Below, piece after piece: positions 47,809-55,901 of a stretch of DNA of 64,000 nt. Within the stretch, counting starts at the first letter, position 1. Each line of letters opens with the position of its first letter. Made by a program: the position numbers and the translations under genes. The notes under the pieces are model-generated. The model worked only from the letters and a program-made list of their open reading frames with translations. It was not told the origin of the DNA and did not search any database. Source of the stretch: Mycobacterium sp. JS623 (GTDB taxonomy: Bacteria; Actinomycetota; Actinomycetes; Mycobacteriales; Mycobacteriaceae); assembly GCF_000328565.1 (NCBI RefSeq), contig NC_019966.1:496001-560000 (forward strand), given 5' to 3'.

Positions 47809-49326
47809 ATGACGGCGACTCCAGAAGTTGATGTGCCCGACACCAGCACCATCCGCAATCCTGCGACCGGCGCGGTGGCAGGCAAGGTGCGCTGGACCGA
47901 TCCCGCCGACGTGCCTCGCATCGCGGCGGGCCTGCGCGAGGCCCAGAAGCAGTGGGAGGCGCGCGGTCCGAAGGGGCGTGCCAAGGTGCTGGCCCGCTAC
48001 GCGGTGTGGCTGGGCAAGCACCGCGACGAAATCGAGTCGTTGCTGATCAAGGAGACCGGCAAGTCGGCCACCGACGCCGCCCAAGAGGTGCCGCTGCTGA
48101 TCATGATCGCCGCCTACTACATCAAGACGATGGAGAAGGCGCTTGCGCCCGAGCGCCGTCCGGCGGCGCTGCCGTTCCTGTCGATCAAGAAGGTCGAGGT
48201 GCACTATCGGCCGCGGCCAGTGGTCGGCATCATCGCGCCGTGGAACTACCCCGTCGCCAACCTGCTGATGGACGCGATCGCGGCGCTCGCCGCCGGGTGC
48301 GCCGTCCTTCTCAAGCCGTCGGAACGCACGCCGCTGACGGCCGAACTGCTGCTGCGTGGCTGGCTGGACTCCGGCGCACCTGAGGTCATGGCGATCGTTC
48401 AGGGTGCGCGCGAAGCAGTCGAGGCGGTCGTCGACAACTCCGACTACATCCAGTTCACCGGTTCGAGCGCGACCGGTGCGAAGGTCATGGAGCGGGCCGC
48501 GCGCCGGCTCACTCCCGTCAGCCTGGAACTCGGCGGCAAGGACCCAATGATCGTGCTGGACGACGCCGACGTCGACCTGGCCGCACACGCCGCGGTGTGG
48601 GGCGCGTTCTTCAATGCGGGGCAGACGTGTGTGTCGGTGGAGCGGGTGTACGTGCTGGAGTCCGTCTACGACAAGTTCGTCGACGCAGTAGTGCGCGACG
48701 TGAAGAACCTGAAGATGGGGGCGGGCGAGGGTTTCGACTTCGGCGCACAGATCGACGAGAGCCAGGTCGCGGTGACCGAGCGCCATGTCAGCGCCGCGCT
48801 TGCCGCCGGAGCCAGAGCCCTCACCGGTGGCAGGCGCCCGGCCGGTCCCGGCAGTTTCTACCCGCCGACGGTGCTGGTCGACGTCGACCATTCGATGGAG
48901 TGCATGGGCGAAGAAACCTTCGGCCCGACGCTGCCGATCATGAAGGTGTCCAGTGTCGAGGAGGCGATCCGGCTGGCGAACGACAGCCCCTACGGCCTGA
49001 GCGCTTCGGTGTTCTCCCGTGATATTGATCGTGCCAAAGCCGTTGCGGTGCAACTTGATTGCGGTGCCGTGAACGTCAACGACGTGATCTCGAACCTGAT
49101 GTGCACCACGGCGCCGATGGGCGGCTGGAAGACGTCGGGAATCGGGGCGCGATTCGGCGGCGCCGAGGGGCTGCGCAAGTTCTGTCGCCAAGAGGCGGTG
49201 GTCGCGCCGCGCACCAACGTCGGTGCCGGCGGCAACTACTACAACAATTCGCAGAAGGCGCTGAAGCGGATGAACAAGCTGATGACGAAGCTGGCGCTGA
49301 TCACCCCTCGCCGCGCCGCCAAGTAG
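47809..49326 (+). CDS. Aldehyde dehydrogenase (succinate-semialdehyde-type)
   Basis: 505 aa from ATG 47809; a longer frame back to 47596 overlaps the PAP2 gene and is rejected. It is an NAD(P)+-dependent aldehyde oxidase: IIAPWNYPVANL (Asn146), VLLKPSERTPL (Lys169), LELGGKDP (Glu240) and FFNAGQTCVSVERV (Cys274). An extra C-terminal tail (NSQKALKRMNKLMTKLALIT) may contact the membrane. The aldehyde substrate is unknown. Confidence 0.92.
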   Translation: MTATPEVDVPDTSTIRNPATGAVAGKVRWTDPADVPRIAAGLREAQKQWEARGPKGRAKVLARYAVWLGKHRDEIESLLIKETGKSATDAAQEVPLLIMIAAYYIKTMEKALAPERRPAALPFLSIKKVEVHYRPRPVVGIIAPWNYPVANLLMDAIAALAAGCAVLLKPSERTPLTAELLLRGWLDSGAPEVMAIVQGAREAVEAVVDNSDYIQFTGSSATGAKVMERAARRLTPVSLELGGKDPMIVLDDADVDLAAHAAVWGAFFNAGQTCVSVERVYVLESVYDKFVDAVVRDVKNLKMGAGEGFDFGAQIDESQVAVTERHVSAALAAGARALTGGRRPAGPGSFYPPTVLVDVDHSMECMGEETFGPTLPIMKVSSVEEAIRLANDSPYGLSASVFSRDIDRAKAVAVQLDCGAVNVNDVISNLMCTTAPMGGWKTSGIGARFGGAEGLRKFCRQEAVVAPRTNVGAGGNYYNNSQKALKRMNKLMTKLALITPRRAAK

Positions 49327-49384
49327 CACCACCCGTTCACCGGCGCGTCACCTCTGCGTCTGCCCACGTCGATATTTTCAGCCG

Positions 49385-50239
49385 GTGACTCTGGATTCAC
49401 ACGGCTACCGCGTGCACGACGACGACGATGACGACCCGATCCTGCTCGACGGCAACGGCATTCCCGTCGACACCTGGCGGGAGAACTATCCGTACGACGA
49501 ACGCATGTCGCGCGACGAGTACGAGGAGCAGAAGCGGCTGCTGCAGATCGAACTGTTGAAGCTGCAGAAGTGGAGCCAGGCCAACGGTCACCGGCATGTC
49601 ATCGTGTTCGAGGGTCGCGACGCCGCAGGCAAGGGCGGCACCATCAAGCGGTTCATGGAGCACCTCAACCCGCGCGGCGCTCGCGTCGTCGCCCTGGAGA
49701 AGCCGACCGAGCGGGAACGCACGCAGTGGTACTTCCAGCGCTACGTTCACCATCTGCCCGCCCACGGCGAGATGGTGATGTTCGACCGGTCCTGGTACAA
49801 CCGGGCCGGCGTCGAGCGGGTGATGGGGTTCTGCACACCCAAGCAGCACGCGGAGTTCATCCGGCAGGTCCCGCTGTTCGAGCAGATGCTGGTCAATGAC
49901 GGCATCAGCCTGACCAAGCTGTGGTTCTCGGTGTCGCCGTCCGAGCAGCGCACCCGGTTCACCATCCGCCAGGTCGACCCGGTGCGGCAGTGGAAGCTGT
50001 CGCCGACGGACCTCGCGTCGCTGGACAAATGGGACTCCTACACCGCGGCCAAGGAAGACATGTTCGCCTGGACGGACACCGAAATCGCGCCGTGGATGGT
50101 GGTCAAGAGCAACGACAAGAAGCGTGCTCGGGTCAACGCCATGCGCTACGTGTTGAGTAAGTTCGACTACGACAACAAGGACCACGAGGTGGTCGGCAGG
50201 CCGGATCCCCTCATCGTGGGGCGTGCCCTGACCGACTGA
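49385..50239 (+). CDS. ppk2: Polyphosphate kinase 2
   Basis: 284 aa from GTG 49385. The P-loop is FEGRDAAGKGGTIKRFMEHL, the Walker B/lid segment MVMFDRSWYNRAGVERVMGF, and KLWFSVSPSEQ and YTAAKEDMFAWTDTE are family-typical. An N-terminal Asp run (DDDDDD) precedes the domain. Single-domain class I PPK2 enzymes phosphorylate nucleoside diphosphates with polyphosphate. The M. tuberculosis relative is Rv3232c. The next gene lies 31 nt away. Confidence 0.93.
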   Translation: MTLDSHGYRVHDDDDDDPILLDGNGIPVDTWRENYPYDERMSRDEYEEQKRLLQIELLKLQKWSQANGHRHVIVFEGRDAAGKGGTIKRFMEHLNPRGARVVALEKPTERERTQWYFQRYVHHLPAHGEMVMFDRSWYNRAGVERVMGFCTPKQHAEFIRQVPLFEQMLVNDGISLTKLWFSVSPSEQRTRFTIRQVDPVRQWKLSPTDLASLDKWDSYTAAKEDMFAWTDTEIAPWMVVKSNDKKRARVNAMRYVLSKFDYDNKDHEVVGRPDPLIVGRALTD

Positions 50240-50270
50240 GACCTCCGCGTCCTGCCAGGAAGGAGAACGC

Positions 50271-51122
50271 GTGCGGTTCGTGGCGACCGTGTTGCTGTGG
50301 CTCGTCACGACGGTCGCGTTGGTCGCTGCGCTGCCCGCCATGTGGGCGCAGAAGAACGTCGTCGACGCCAACGGCTATGCGGCATTCGCATCGTCGGCGG
50401 CCAAGGATCCGAAACTGCAGCAGGCGATGGCCTCCGAACTCACCACACAGATCGTGCGGCTCGGCAGCAACGAGGGCTACCAGCTGAACCCCGATCTGGT
50501 GCGGGGAGTGACGACGGCCTACACCCAGAACGCCGGATTCCCTGGACAGTTCGCGCAGGCCAACCGGATCGTGCACACCTGGATGTTCACCGACGAGATC
50601 CGGCGCCAAGAAGGCACCGACGACCGTTGGCTGATCGACGTCGCGCCCATGCTGTCGGACCCGTCGCTGAAACAGACGTTGGGCAATCTCAACCTCGACG
50701 TGCCAGCCACGCTGATGGTGCCGATCACGGTGCGCGACACCTCGGGTATGCAACCGGGGCAGCTGCGCCGGCTCTCGACATGGGGACCGTGGGTCAGCAT
50801 CGGCGCGTCGGTGTTGACGGGTGTGTTCGCGCTGCTGACGTTGGCGGCCGCCAGGTCACGCGGGAAAGCGCTTGCGGCACTGGGGGTTTCGGCCTTGCTA
50901 GTGGGCGCGGCCGGCTGGGCAGGAATTGAGGTGGCCCGGCGCTCCGTCGATCGCGCCTTGGATCGCACGACCGGTGATATCCGACAAGTGGCCGACGCGA
51001 TGGTCAACCACGCCGGGGACAGCATGCATGAGTGGCTGAACCTGACCCTGGCGGCGGGCGGCGCGCTGGTGGTGTTCGGCGTGCTGGTGTCGATGCTCAG
51101 TGGGGTGCGCCGACGGGACTAG
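50271..51122 (+). CDS. Conserved mycobacterial membrane protein, unknown function
   Basis: 283 aa from GTG 50271 with a ribosome-binding site (AAGGAGAA). An N-terminal helix (MRFVATVLLWLVTTVALVAA) precedes an extracytoplasmic domain of about 135 residues, then transmembrane helices at about 180-200 and 207-225, and a final one at about 255-275. No enzymatic motif is visible. It is co-directional with ppk2 and convergent with echA2. I do not recognise a named family. Confidence 0.75.
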   Translation: MRFVATVLLWLVTTVALVAALPAMWAQKNVVDANGYAAFASSAAKDPKLQQAMASELTTQIVRLGSNEGYQLNPDLVRGVTTAYTQNAGFPGQFAQANRIVHTWMFTDEIRRQEGTDDRWLIDVAPMLSDPSLKQTLGNLNLDVPATLMVPITVRDTSGMQPGQLRRLSTWGPWVSIGASVLTGVFALLTLAAARSRGKALAALGVSALLVGAAGWAGIEVARRSVDRALDRTTGDIRQVADAMVNHAGDSMHEWLNLTLAAGGALVVFGVLVSMLSGVRRRD

Positions 51123-51125
51123 ATC

Positions 51126-52034
51126 TCAGGGCTCGATGACGTTATTCGGGTCGGGCCTGCGCTCCGGCGGCGCCTGGCTGTAGTCACCCCACGGTCCGTC
51201 ACGGCGTTCGATCGCGGCGCGCACACCCTGATTCGACGCGGTGTCGATGAACTGCAGCGCGTCGGGGGTGTTGCGCATCAACCCGTCGAGGATGCCGCCG
51301 AGCGTCTGGGTGGAGGCCAGCCCCATGTTTTCGTAGGCCTGGTTGACGATGAGCTTTTGGGCCTGCAGTTGCGACAGCGGGATGTTCGCGAGTTTGGCAG
51401 CGACTTCGGCTACCCGGGCTTCGAGGTTTTCGAAGGGCACAGACTCATTGATGAGTTCTATTGCGGCAGCTTCCTTTCCGGTCAGCGGCTCACCGGTGAG
51501 CGAATGCCATTTCACCTTTGCCAGCGACAGCCGATACAGCCACATGCCGGTCAGGTAGGCGCCCCACATGCGGGCATAGGGCGTGCCGATCACAGCGTCA
51601 TCGCTGGCGATGACGATGTCGGCACACAGCGCGTAATCGCTGGCGCCTCCGACGCACCAGCCATGCACCTGGGCGATGACAGGTTTCGAGGCCCGCCAGA
51701 TCGCCATGAACTTTTGCGTCGGGCCGGTCTCGCGGGCGCTGACCATCGCGAAGTCCTTGCCGGGGTCCCAGCGGCCGTCGGTGTTCATTGCGTCGGCCCA
51801 GTGGTGGAAGCCGCCGCCGAAGTCATAGCCACCGGAGAACGCACGGCCTGCCCCGCGCAACACGATGACCTTGATTGCGGGGTCGCGTTCGGCCAGCCCG
51901 ATGGCCTTCTCGATCTCGTCGGGCATCGGCGGGACGATCGTGTTCAGGTGGTCAGGCCTGTTCAGCGTGATCGTCGCGACGGGACCGTCGGTTTTGTAGA
52001 GCAGCGTCTCGAACTGGGATGACGTCGTCGGCAT
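51126..52034 (-). CDS. echA2: Enoyl-CoA hydratase/isomerase (crotonase) family, EchA2-like
   Basis: 302 aa from ATG 52034 (MPTTSSQFETLLYKTDGPVA). Crotonase fold: PVATITLNRPDHLN, the oxyanion-hole strand AIKVIVLRGAGRAFSGGYDF and ASKPVIAQVHGWCVGGASDY. A loop insert (FHHWADAMNTDGRWDPGKDF) follows the first oxyanion segment. It stands upstream of the S9 peptidase as Rv0456c does in M. tuberculosis. The reaction (hydration or isomerisation) is not fixed by sequence. Confidence 0.88.
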   Translation of the reverse strand: MPTTSSQFETLLYKTDGPVATITLNRPDHLNTIVPPMPDEIEKAIGLAERDPAIKVIVLRGAGRAFSGGYDFGGGFHHWADAMNTDGRWDPGKDFAMVSARETGPTQKFMAIWRASKPVIAQVHGWCVGGASDYALCADIVIASDDAVIGTPYARMWGAYLTGMWLYRLSLAKVKWHSLTGEPLTGKEAAAIELINESVPFENLEARVAEVAAKLANIPLSQLQAQKLIVNQAYENMGLASTQTLGGILDGLMRNTPDALQFIDTASNQGVRAAIERRDGPWGDYSQAPPERRPDPNNVIEP

Positions 52035-52134
52035 AGCTGCAGTCTGGCACGGTCTCAGCCGCCCTTGGCGGCTCGACGGCGGCGCGCCAGGCGTGCGCAT
52101 CGTCGCGCCGCGGGCTGACAGCGTGGCCGCTTGC

Positions 52135-52191
52135 CGAGGTTGCAGTTACCGCGAAGAAGATCGAGTACTTAGCGCGATAACTGCAATTTCG
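52135..52191. repeat. 57-bp palindromic element, copy 2
   Basis: Arms 52135-52153 (CGAGGTTGCAGTTACCGCG) and 52173-52191 match as reverse complements at 16 of 19 positions, and all three differences become G-U pairs in the plus-strand RNA. It shares its arm sequence and total length with the element at 13259-13315. It sits in the echA2/peptidase spacer. Confidence 0.65.
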
Positions 52192-52202
52192 ACGCAGGAC
52201 TC

Positions 52203-54239
52203 TTACTCGCCCAGCCTGCGAAGCAGGAATTCATAGATCAACGCGGCCCGAAACGCGGTCTGCGCGTTGTCGGCCGCACCCGCGTGGCCGCCCTCGATGT
52301 TCTCGTAATACTGCACCGGTTGGCCCGCGGCCTCCAAAGCGGCGGTCATCTTGCGGGCATGGCCTGGATGTACCCGGTCGTCGCGCGTGGAGGTGGTGAT
52401 CAACACCGGCGGGTAGCGACGATCGGTCGAAATGTTTTGGTACGGCGAGTATTTGGAGATGAACTCCCAATCGTCGGGGTCATCCGGGTCGCCATACTCC
52501 GCGACCCACGACGCTCCGGCCAGCAGCAGATGAAACCGTCGCATGTCGAGCAATGGCACACTGCACACCAGTGCGCCGAACAGCTCCGGGTACTTGGTCA
52601 ACATGATGCCCATCAGCAGGCCGCCGTTGCTTCCGCCCTGTGCGCCCAGCTGCTCGACGGTGGTGATGCCACGCCGAACCAGATCCGCTGCCACAGCGGC
52701 GAAGTCCTCGTCGACCAGATGCCGACCCTCGCGCATCGCCTGGGTATGCCAGCGCGGCCCGTACTCACCGCCACCCCGGATGTTGGCCAGCACATACGTC
52801 CCGCCCCGCGAAAGCCACAGCCGGCCAAGCACTCCGACGTATCCGGGCACGCTGGAGCTTTCGAACCCGCCGTAACCGCCGAGCAGGGTCTTGCTCGGCC
52901 CCGTCGAGCTGCGATGCCCGACCACGAAGTACGGGATCATCGTGCCGTCGGCGGACGCGACGAAGTTCTGCGTGACCTCGATGTCCGACGCGTCGAAGAA
53001 CGCGGGCGCGCTCTTGATCTCCGCCATCTCGCTGCCGGCGCGACCCCACAGTAGCCGGGACGGCATGGTGAAACCGCTGGAGTCCAAGAACATTTCATCG
53101 CCGTAGTCGTCGACGTCGACGACCACGGTGTGGGTGTTGGGCGGGATGCCTTCGATCGGTACCCGCCGCCACGAACCGGTGGTCACGAGCTCCACCCGGC
53201 TGGCCACGTCGACGAGGCTGACGAGCACTAGGTGCTCCTTCATCCACGCGAAGCTCTCCAACGTGGAGTGCTCATCCGGCTCGTAGACCACGGTCAATTC
53301 TGCTGTGCCCGCGATGAATTCGTCGTAATTCGCGGCCAGCAGGCAACCCGCCGGGTAGATCGTCGTGCCCACCGCCCAGTCGTTGCGCGGCCGGATCAGC
53401 AGCCACTCGCGGTGCAACGAGATGTTCGAGTCGGTTGGCACGTCGATCCGGATCAGCTCGTCGCCGCGTAGCTCATAGCGTTCGAAGTTGAAGAAGTCGA
53501 TGTGCCTGGTGATCCAGAGCCGCTCGAATCCCGGTGTCCTGTCCCATCCGCCGCCCGCGCTGACGTCCGCCGGATCACCCGAGAACAGGGTCTGCGCCGC
53601 CTCCAGCGGCTGACCGCGTCGCCACCGCTTGACGATTCGTGGGTAGCCGGACTCGGTCAGTGACCCCGGGCCGAAGTCGGTGCCCACCAACACCGTGTCG
53701 TGGTCCTCCCACGACAAGGCCGACTTGGCCTCCGGCAACTGGAAGCCGTCGGTGACGAATTCGCGCTTCTCCATGTCGAACTCGCGCACGACGGTGGCGT
53801 CGGCGCCGCCACGCGAAAGTTCGATCAGCGCAAGGGTGTAGTCGGGTTCGATGACGTCGGCGCCCGCCCAGACCCAGTTTTCGTCGTCGGCTTCGGCCAA
53901 TGCGTCGATGTCGAGGATGACGTCCCATTGCGGTTGCTCGGTCCGGTAACTGTCCAGCGTGGTGCGTCGCCACAATCCGCGCGGGTTCTGCGCGTCGCGC
54001 CAGAAGTTGTACAGATACTCGCCGCGGCGGCGGACGTACGGAATCCGGGCGTCGGTGTCGAGGATCTCCAGCGCCTCGATCCGCATCTGCTCGAACCGGT
54101 CGCCGCCCAGCTCCGCGAGCGTCGGCTCGTTGTGCTTGCGCACCCAGTCCAGCTGGTCGTCGCCGGTGATGTCCTCGAGCCACAGATACGGGTCGTCATA
54201 GTCAGTCCGGTCTTCGCGCAAGCGCTCATCGTCCTCCAC
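52203..54239 (-). CDS. Prolyl oligopeptidase family S9 peptidase (Rv0457c-like)
   Basis: 678 aa from GTG 54239. An N-terminal beta-propeller (DDPYLWLEDITGDDQLDWVR onward) is followed by an alpha/beta hydrolase domain. The catalytic triad is about Ser537 (AQGGSNGGLLMG), Asp621 (TSTRDDRVHPGH) and His652 (IEGGHAGAA). It cleaves short Pro-containing peptides in the cytoplasm; exact substrates are unknown. It corresponds to Rv0457c. coxG ends 24 nt upstream of its start, in the same direction, so it could be part of the cox transcript. Confidence 0.93.
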   Translation of the reverse strand: MEDDERLREDRTDYDDPYLWLEDITGDDQLDWVRKHNEPTLAELGGDRFEQMRIEALEILDTDARIPYVRRRGEYLYNFWRDAQNPRGLWRRTTLDSYRTEQPQWDVILDIDALAEADDENWVWAGADVIEPDYTLALIELSRGGADATVVREFDMEKREFVTDGFQLPEAKSALSWEDHDTVLVGTDFGPGSLTESGYPRIVKRWRRGQPLEAAQTLFSGDPADVSAGGGWDRTPGFERLWITRHIDFFNFERYELRGDELIRIDVPTDSNISLHREWLLIRPRNDWAVGTTIYPAGCLLAANYDEFIAGTAELTVVYEPDEHSTLESFAWMKEHLVLVSLVDVASRVELVTTGSWRRVPIEGIPPNTHTVVVDVDDYGDEMFLDSSGFTMPSRLLWGRAGSEMAEIKSAPAFFDASDIEVTQNFVASADGTMIPYFVVGHRSSTGPSKTLLGGYGGFESSSVPGYVGVLGRLWLSRGGTYVLANIRGGGEYGPRWHTQAMREGRHLVDEDFAAVAADLVRRGITTVEQLGAQGGSNGGLLMGIMLTKYPELFGALVCSVPLLDMRRFHLLLAGASWVAEYGDPDDPDDWEFISKYSPYQNISTDRRYPPVLITTSTRDDRVHPGHARKMTAALEAAGQPVQYYENIEGGHAGAADNAQTAFRAALIYEFLLRRLGE

Positions 54240-54262
54240 GCGCTACATCCTGCCGGTCCGGC

Positions 54263-54913
54263 TCAATCGCGCGACCGCGACCGTACGCGTCGTACCCAAG
54301 CGCCGATGATCAGCACCAGCATCGCCACCCCCAGCAGCGGCCCGACCCGCTTCAATGCCGAGCGCCTGGCGTAGTGGACGAGATCGAGCGGCTCGGCCTC
54401 CACCGGTTCCCTAGCCTCTGCAGTCTCCGAAGCCGCCGCCTCTGAAGCCGCGGGCTCTGTGACCGCGGGGTCGACGGCGAGCTTCTCGGAAAGGCACGCG
54501 GAGAACTGCTCGATGATCTTGCCGCCGACGTCCGCGATCATGCCGCGGCCGAACTGAGCGGGCTTGCCGGTGATCGACAGATCGGTCACGACGACGCCTG
54601 AGGTGCGGCCGCCGTCGGGGGTCAGCGTGAGGGTCACGGTGGCGGAAACAGTGCCATTGCCGCGGGTGTCCTTCGCGGATGCCTTCAGCACGGCGCGCCG
54701 GGCCTGCTCGTCGGTTTCGGTGAACGTCCCGGTTCCCTTGTACAGCAACGTGATCGGGCCAACCTTGACTTTCACCGTGCCGGTGAACGAATCACCCTCG
54801 ACGCCGGTCAGCGTCGCGCCGGGCACGCACGGTGCGACCCGCTGCGGATCCAGCAAGGCGGGCCACACCACGTCGATGGGCGCAGGCACGGACAGTTGAT
54901 GTTCCATCTGCAT
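54263..54913 (-). CDS. coxG: CoxG-like SRPBCC protein (Mo hydroxylase membrane anchor)
   Basis: 216 aa from ATG 54913, 2 nt after the coxM stop; the longer frame to 55198 is a shadow. The SRPBCC domain (HQLSVPAPIDVVWPALLDPQ, VKVGPITLLYKGTGTF, GKPAQFGRGMIADVGGKIIE) is followed by an acidic Ala/Glu linker and one C-terminal helix (VGPLLGVAMLVLIIGAWVRR) with a basic end. In CO dehydrogenases CoxG anchors the enzyme to the inner membrane; the C-terminal helix here fits that. Confidence 0.9.
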   Translation of the reverse strand: MQMEHQLSVPAPIDVVWPALLDPQRVAPCVPGATLTGVEGDSFTGTVKVKVGPITLLYKGTGTFTETDEQARRAVLKASAKDTRGNGTVSATVTLTLTPDGGRTSGVVVTDLSITGKPAQFGRGMIADVGGKIIEQFSACLSEKLAVDPAVTEPAASEAAASETAEAREPVEAEPLDLVHYARRSALKRVGPLLGVAMLVLIIGAWVRRVRSRSRD

Positions 54914-54915
54914 CG

Positions 54916-55770
54916 TCAGGCGCCGATCGCCGTCGAAACCGCGCGCCGCGTCAGCACCTTCGCGAGGTGGCTGCGATAGTCGGCGTCGGCGTTGCCGTCG
55001 GACAGGGGGTCGATGCCCTCGACGGCGTGCTCGGCTGCCACCCGGATGGCCTCCGGGGTCGCCTGCTGACCAACCAGCGCGTCCTCGACGCCGCGGGCGC
55101 GCACCGGCACCGACATCATGTTGGTCAGCGCTATGCGGGCCTGCCGGATGACCCCGCCGTCCACCTCGACGGTCGCGGCCACCGCCACGATCGACCACGC
55201 CTGCGCCACACGGTGCATTTTCTCGTAGTGCGCCGCCCAGTCAGTGTGTTTGGGAACCCTTATCTCCGTGAGGATTTCGTCGGGTGCCAGCGCTGTGGTG
55301 AAGTAGTCGACGAAGAAATCCGCGACCGGGATGCTGCGTCGGCCCGACGGTCCCGCGACGGTCAGTGTGGCGTCGAGCGCCAGCGTTGGTGCGGCAAGGT
55401 CGCCTGCTGGATCGGCATGCGCCAGGTTTCCACCGAGCGTGCCGCGATGCCGAATCTGTGGATCCGCGACGGTGTGGGTGGCGTCGGCAAGCAGGAGCGC
55501 GTGCTTGCTGATCAGCGGATTGCCCAGCAGGCCGTAGTAAGTCGTCATCGCACCGATGACCAGTGCGTCGCCATCATCGCGCACACCGCGAAGCTCATCG
55601 ATTCGGTTGAGGTCGACGAGCACGGTCGGCGCCGCGAGTCGCAGCCGAAGAACCGGCATCAGGCTCTGCCCGCCGGCGATCACCTTGGCGTCCTCACCGG
55701 CGTTGGCCAGCGCGGCCACGGCCTCGTCCACCGTGCTCGGCGCTACGTAGTCGAAGTTCGACGGGATCAT
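54916..55770 (-). CDS. coxM: Mo hydroxylase FAD-binding subunit (CoxM-like)
   Basis: 284 aa. The FAD-binding motifs are VIAGGQSLMPVLRLRLAAP and RHRGTLGGNLAHADPAGD; the C-terminal CODH flavoprotein domain runs to the end. It passes electrons from the iron-sulfur subunit to an acceptor. Its start is separated from coxL by 76 nt, filled almost completely with the 30-bp tandem repeats. Confidence 0.93.
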   Translation of the reverse strand: MIPSNFDYVAPSTVDEAVAALANAGEDAKVIAGGQSLMPVLRLRLAAPTVLVDLNRIDELRGVRDDGDALVIGAMTTYYGLLGNPLISKHALLLADATHTVADPQIRHRGTLGGNLAHADPAGDLAAPTLALDATLTVAGPSGRRSIPVADFFVDYFTTALAPDEILTEIRVPKHTDWAAHYEKMHRVAQAWSIVAVAATVEVDGGVIRQARIALTNMMSVPVRARGVEDALVGQQATPEAIRVAAEHAVEGIDPLSDGNADADYRSHLAKVLTRRAVSTAIGA

Positions 55771-55782
55771 CGGGCACCTCCC

Positions 55783-55901
55783 TGGTCAGATGTCGCCGGC
55801 CTTCCGGCTCCGTGGTCAGATGTCGCCGGCCTTCCGGCTCCGTGGATCATGTCGCCGGCCTTCCGGCTCCCTGGTCAGATGTCGCCGGCCTTCCGGCTCC
55901 G
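55783..55901. repeat. Four-copy 30-bp tandem repeat at the 3' end of coxL
   Basis: Units at 55783-55812, 55813-55842, 55843-55871 (29 bp, one base missing) and 55872-55901. The common core is GTCGCCGGCCTTCCGGCTCC. Read on the coxL strand a full unit encodes [10 protein letters not shown]. The 29-bp unit carries the coxL stop codon (TGA at 55847-55849); two complete units remain outside the gene, up to the coxM start. A partial fifth unit follows 55901. Confidence 0.92.

Noticed and set aside
55783..55901. Repeats look like a short CRISPR array
   Set aside because: The units are head to tail with no unique spacers and no cas genes nearby.
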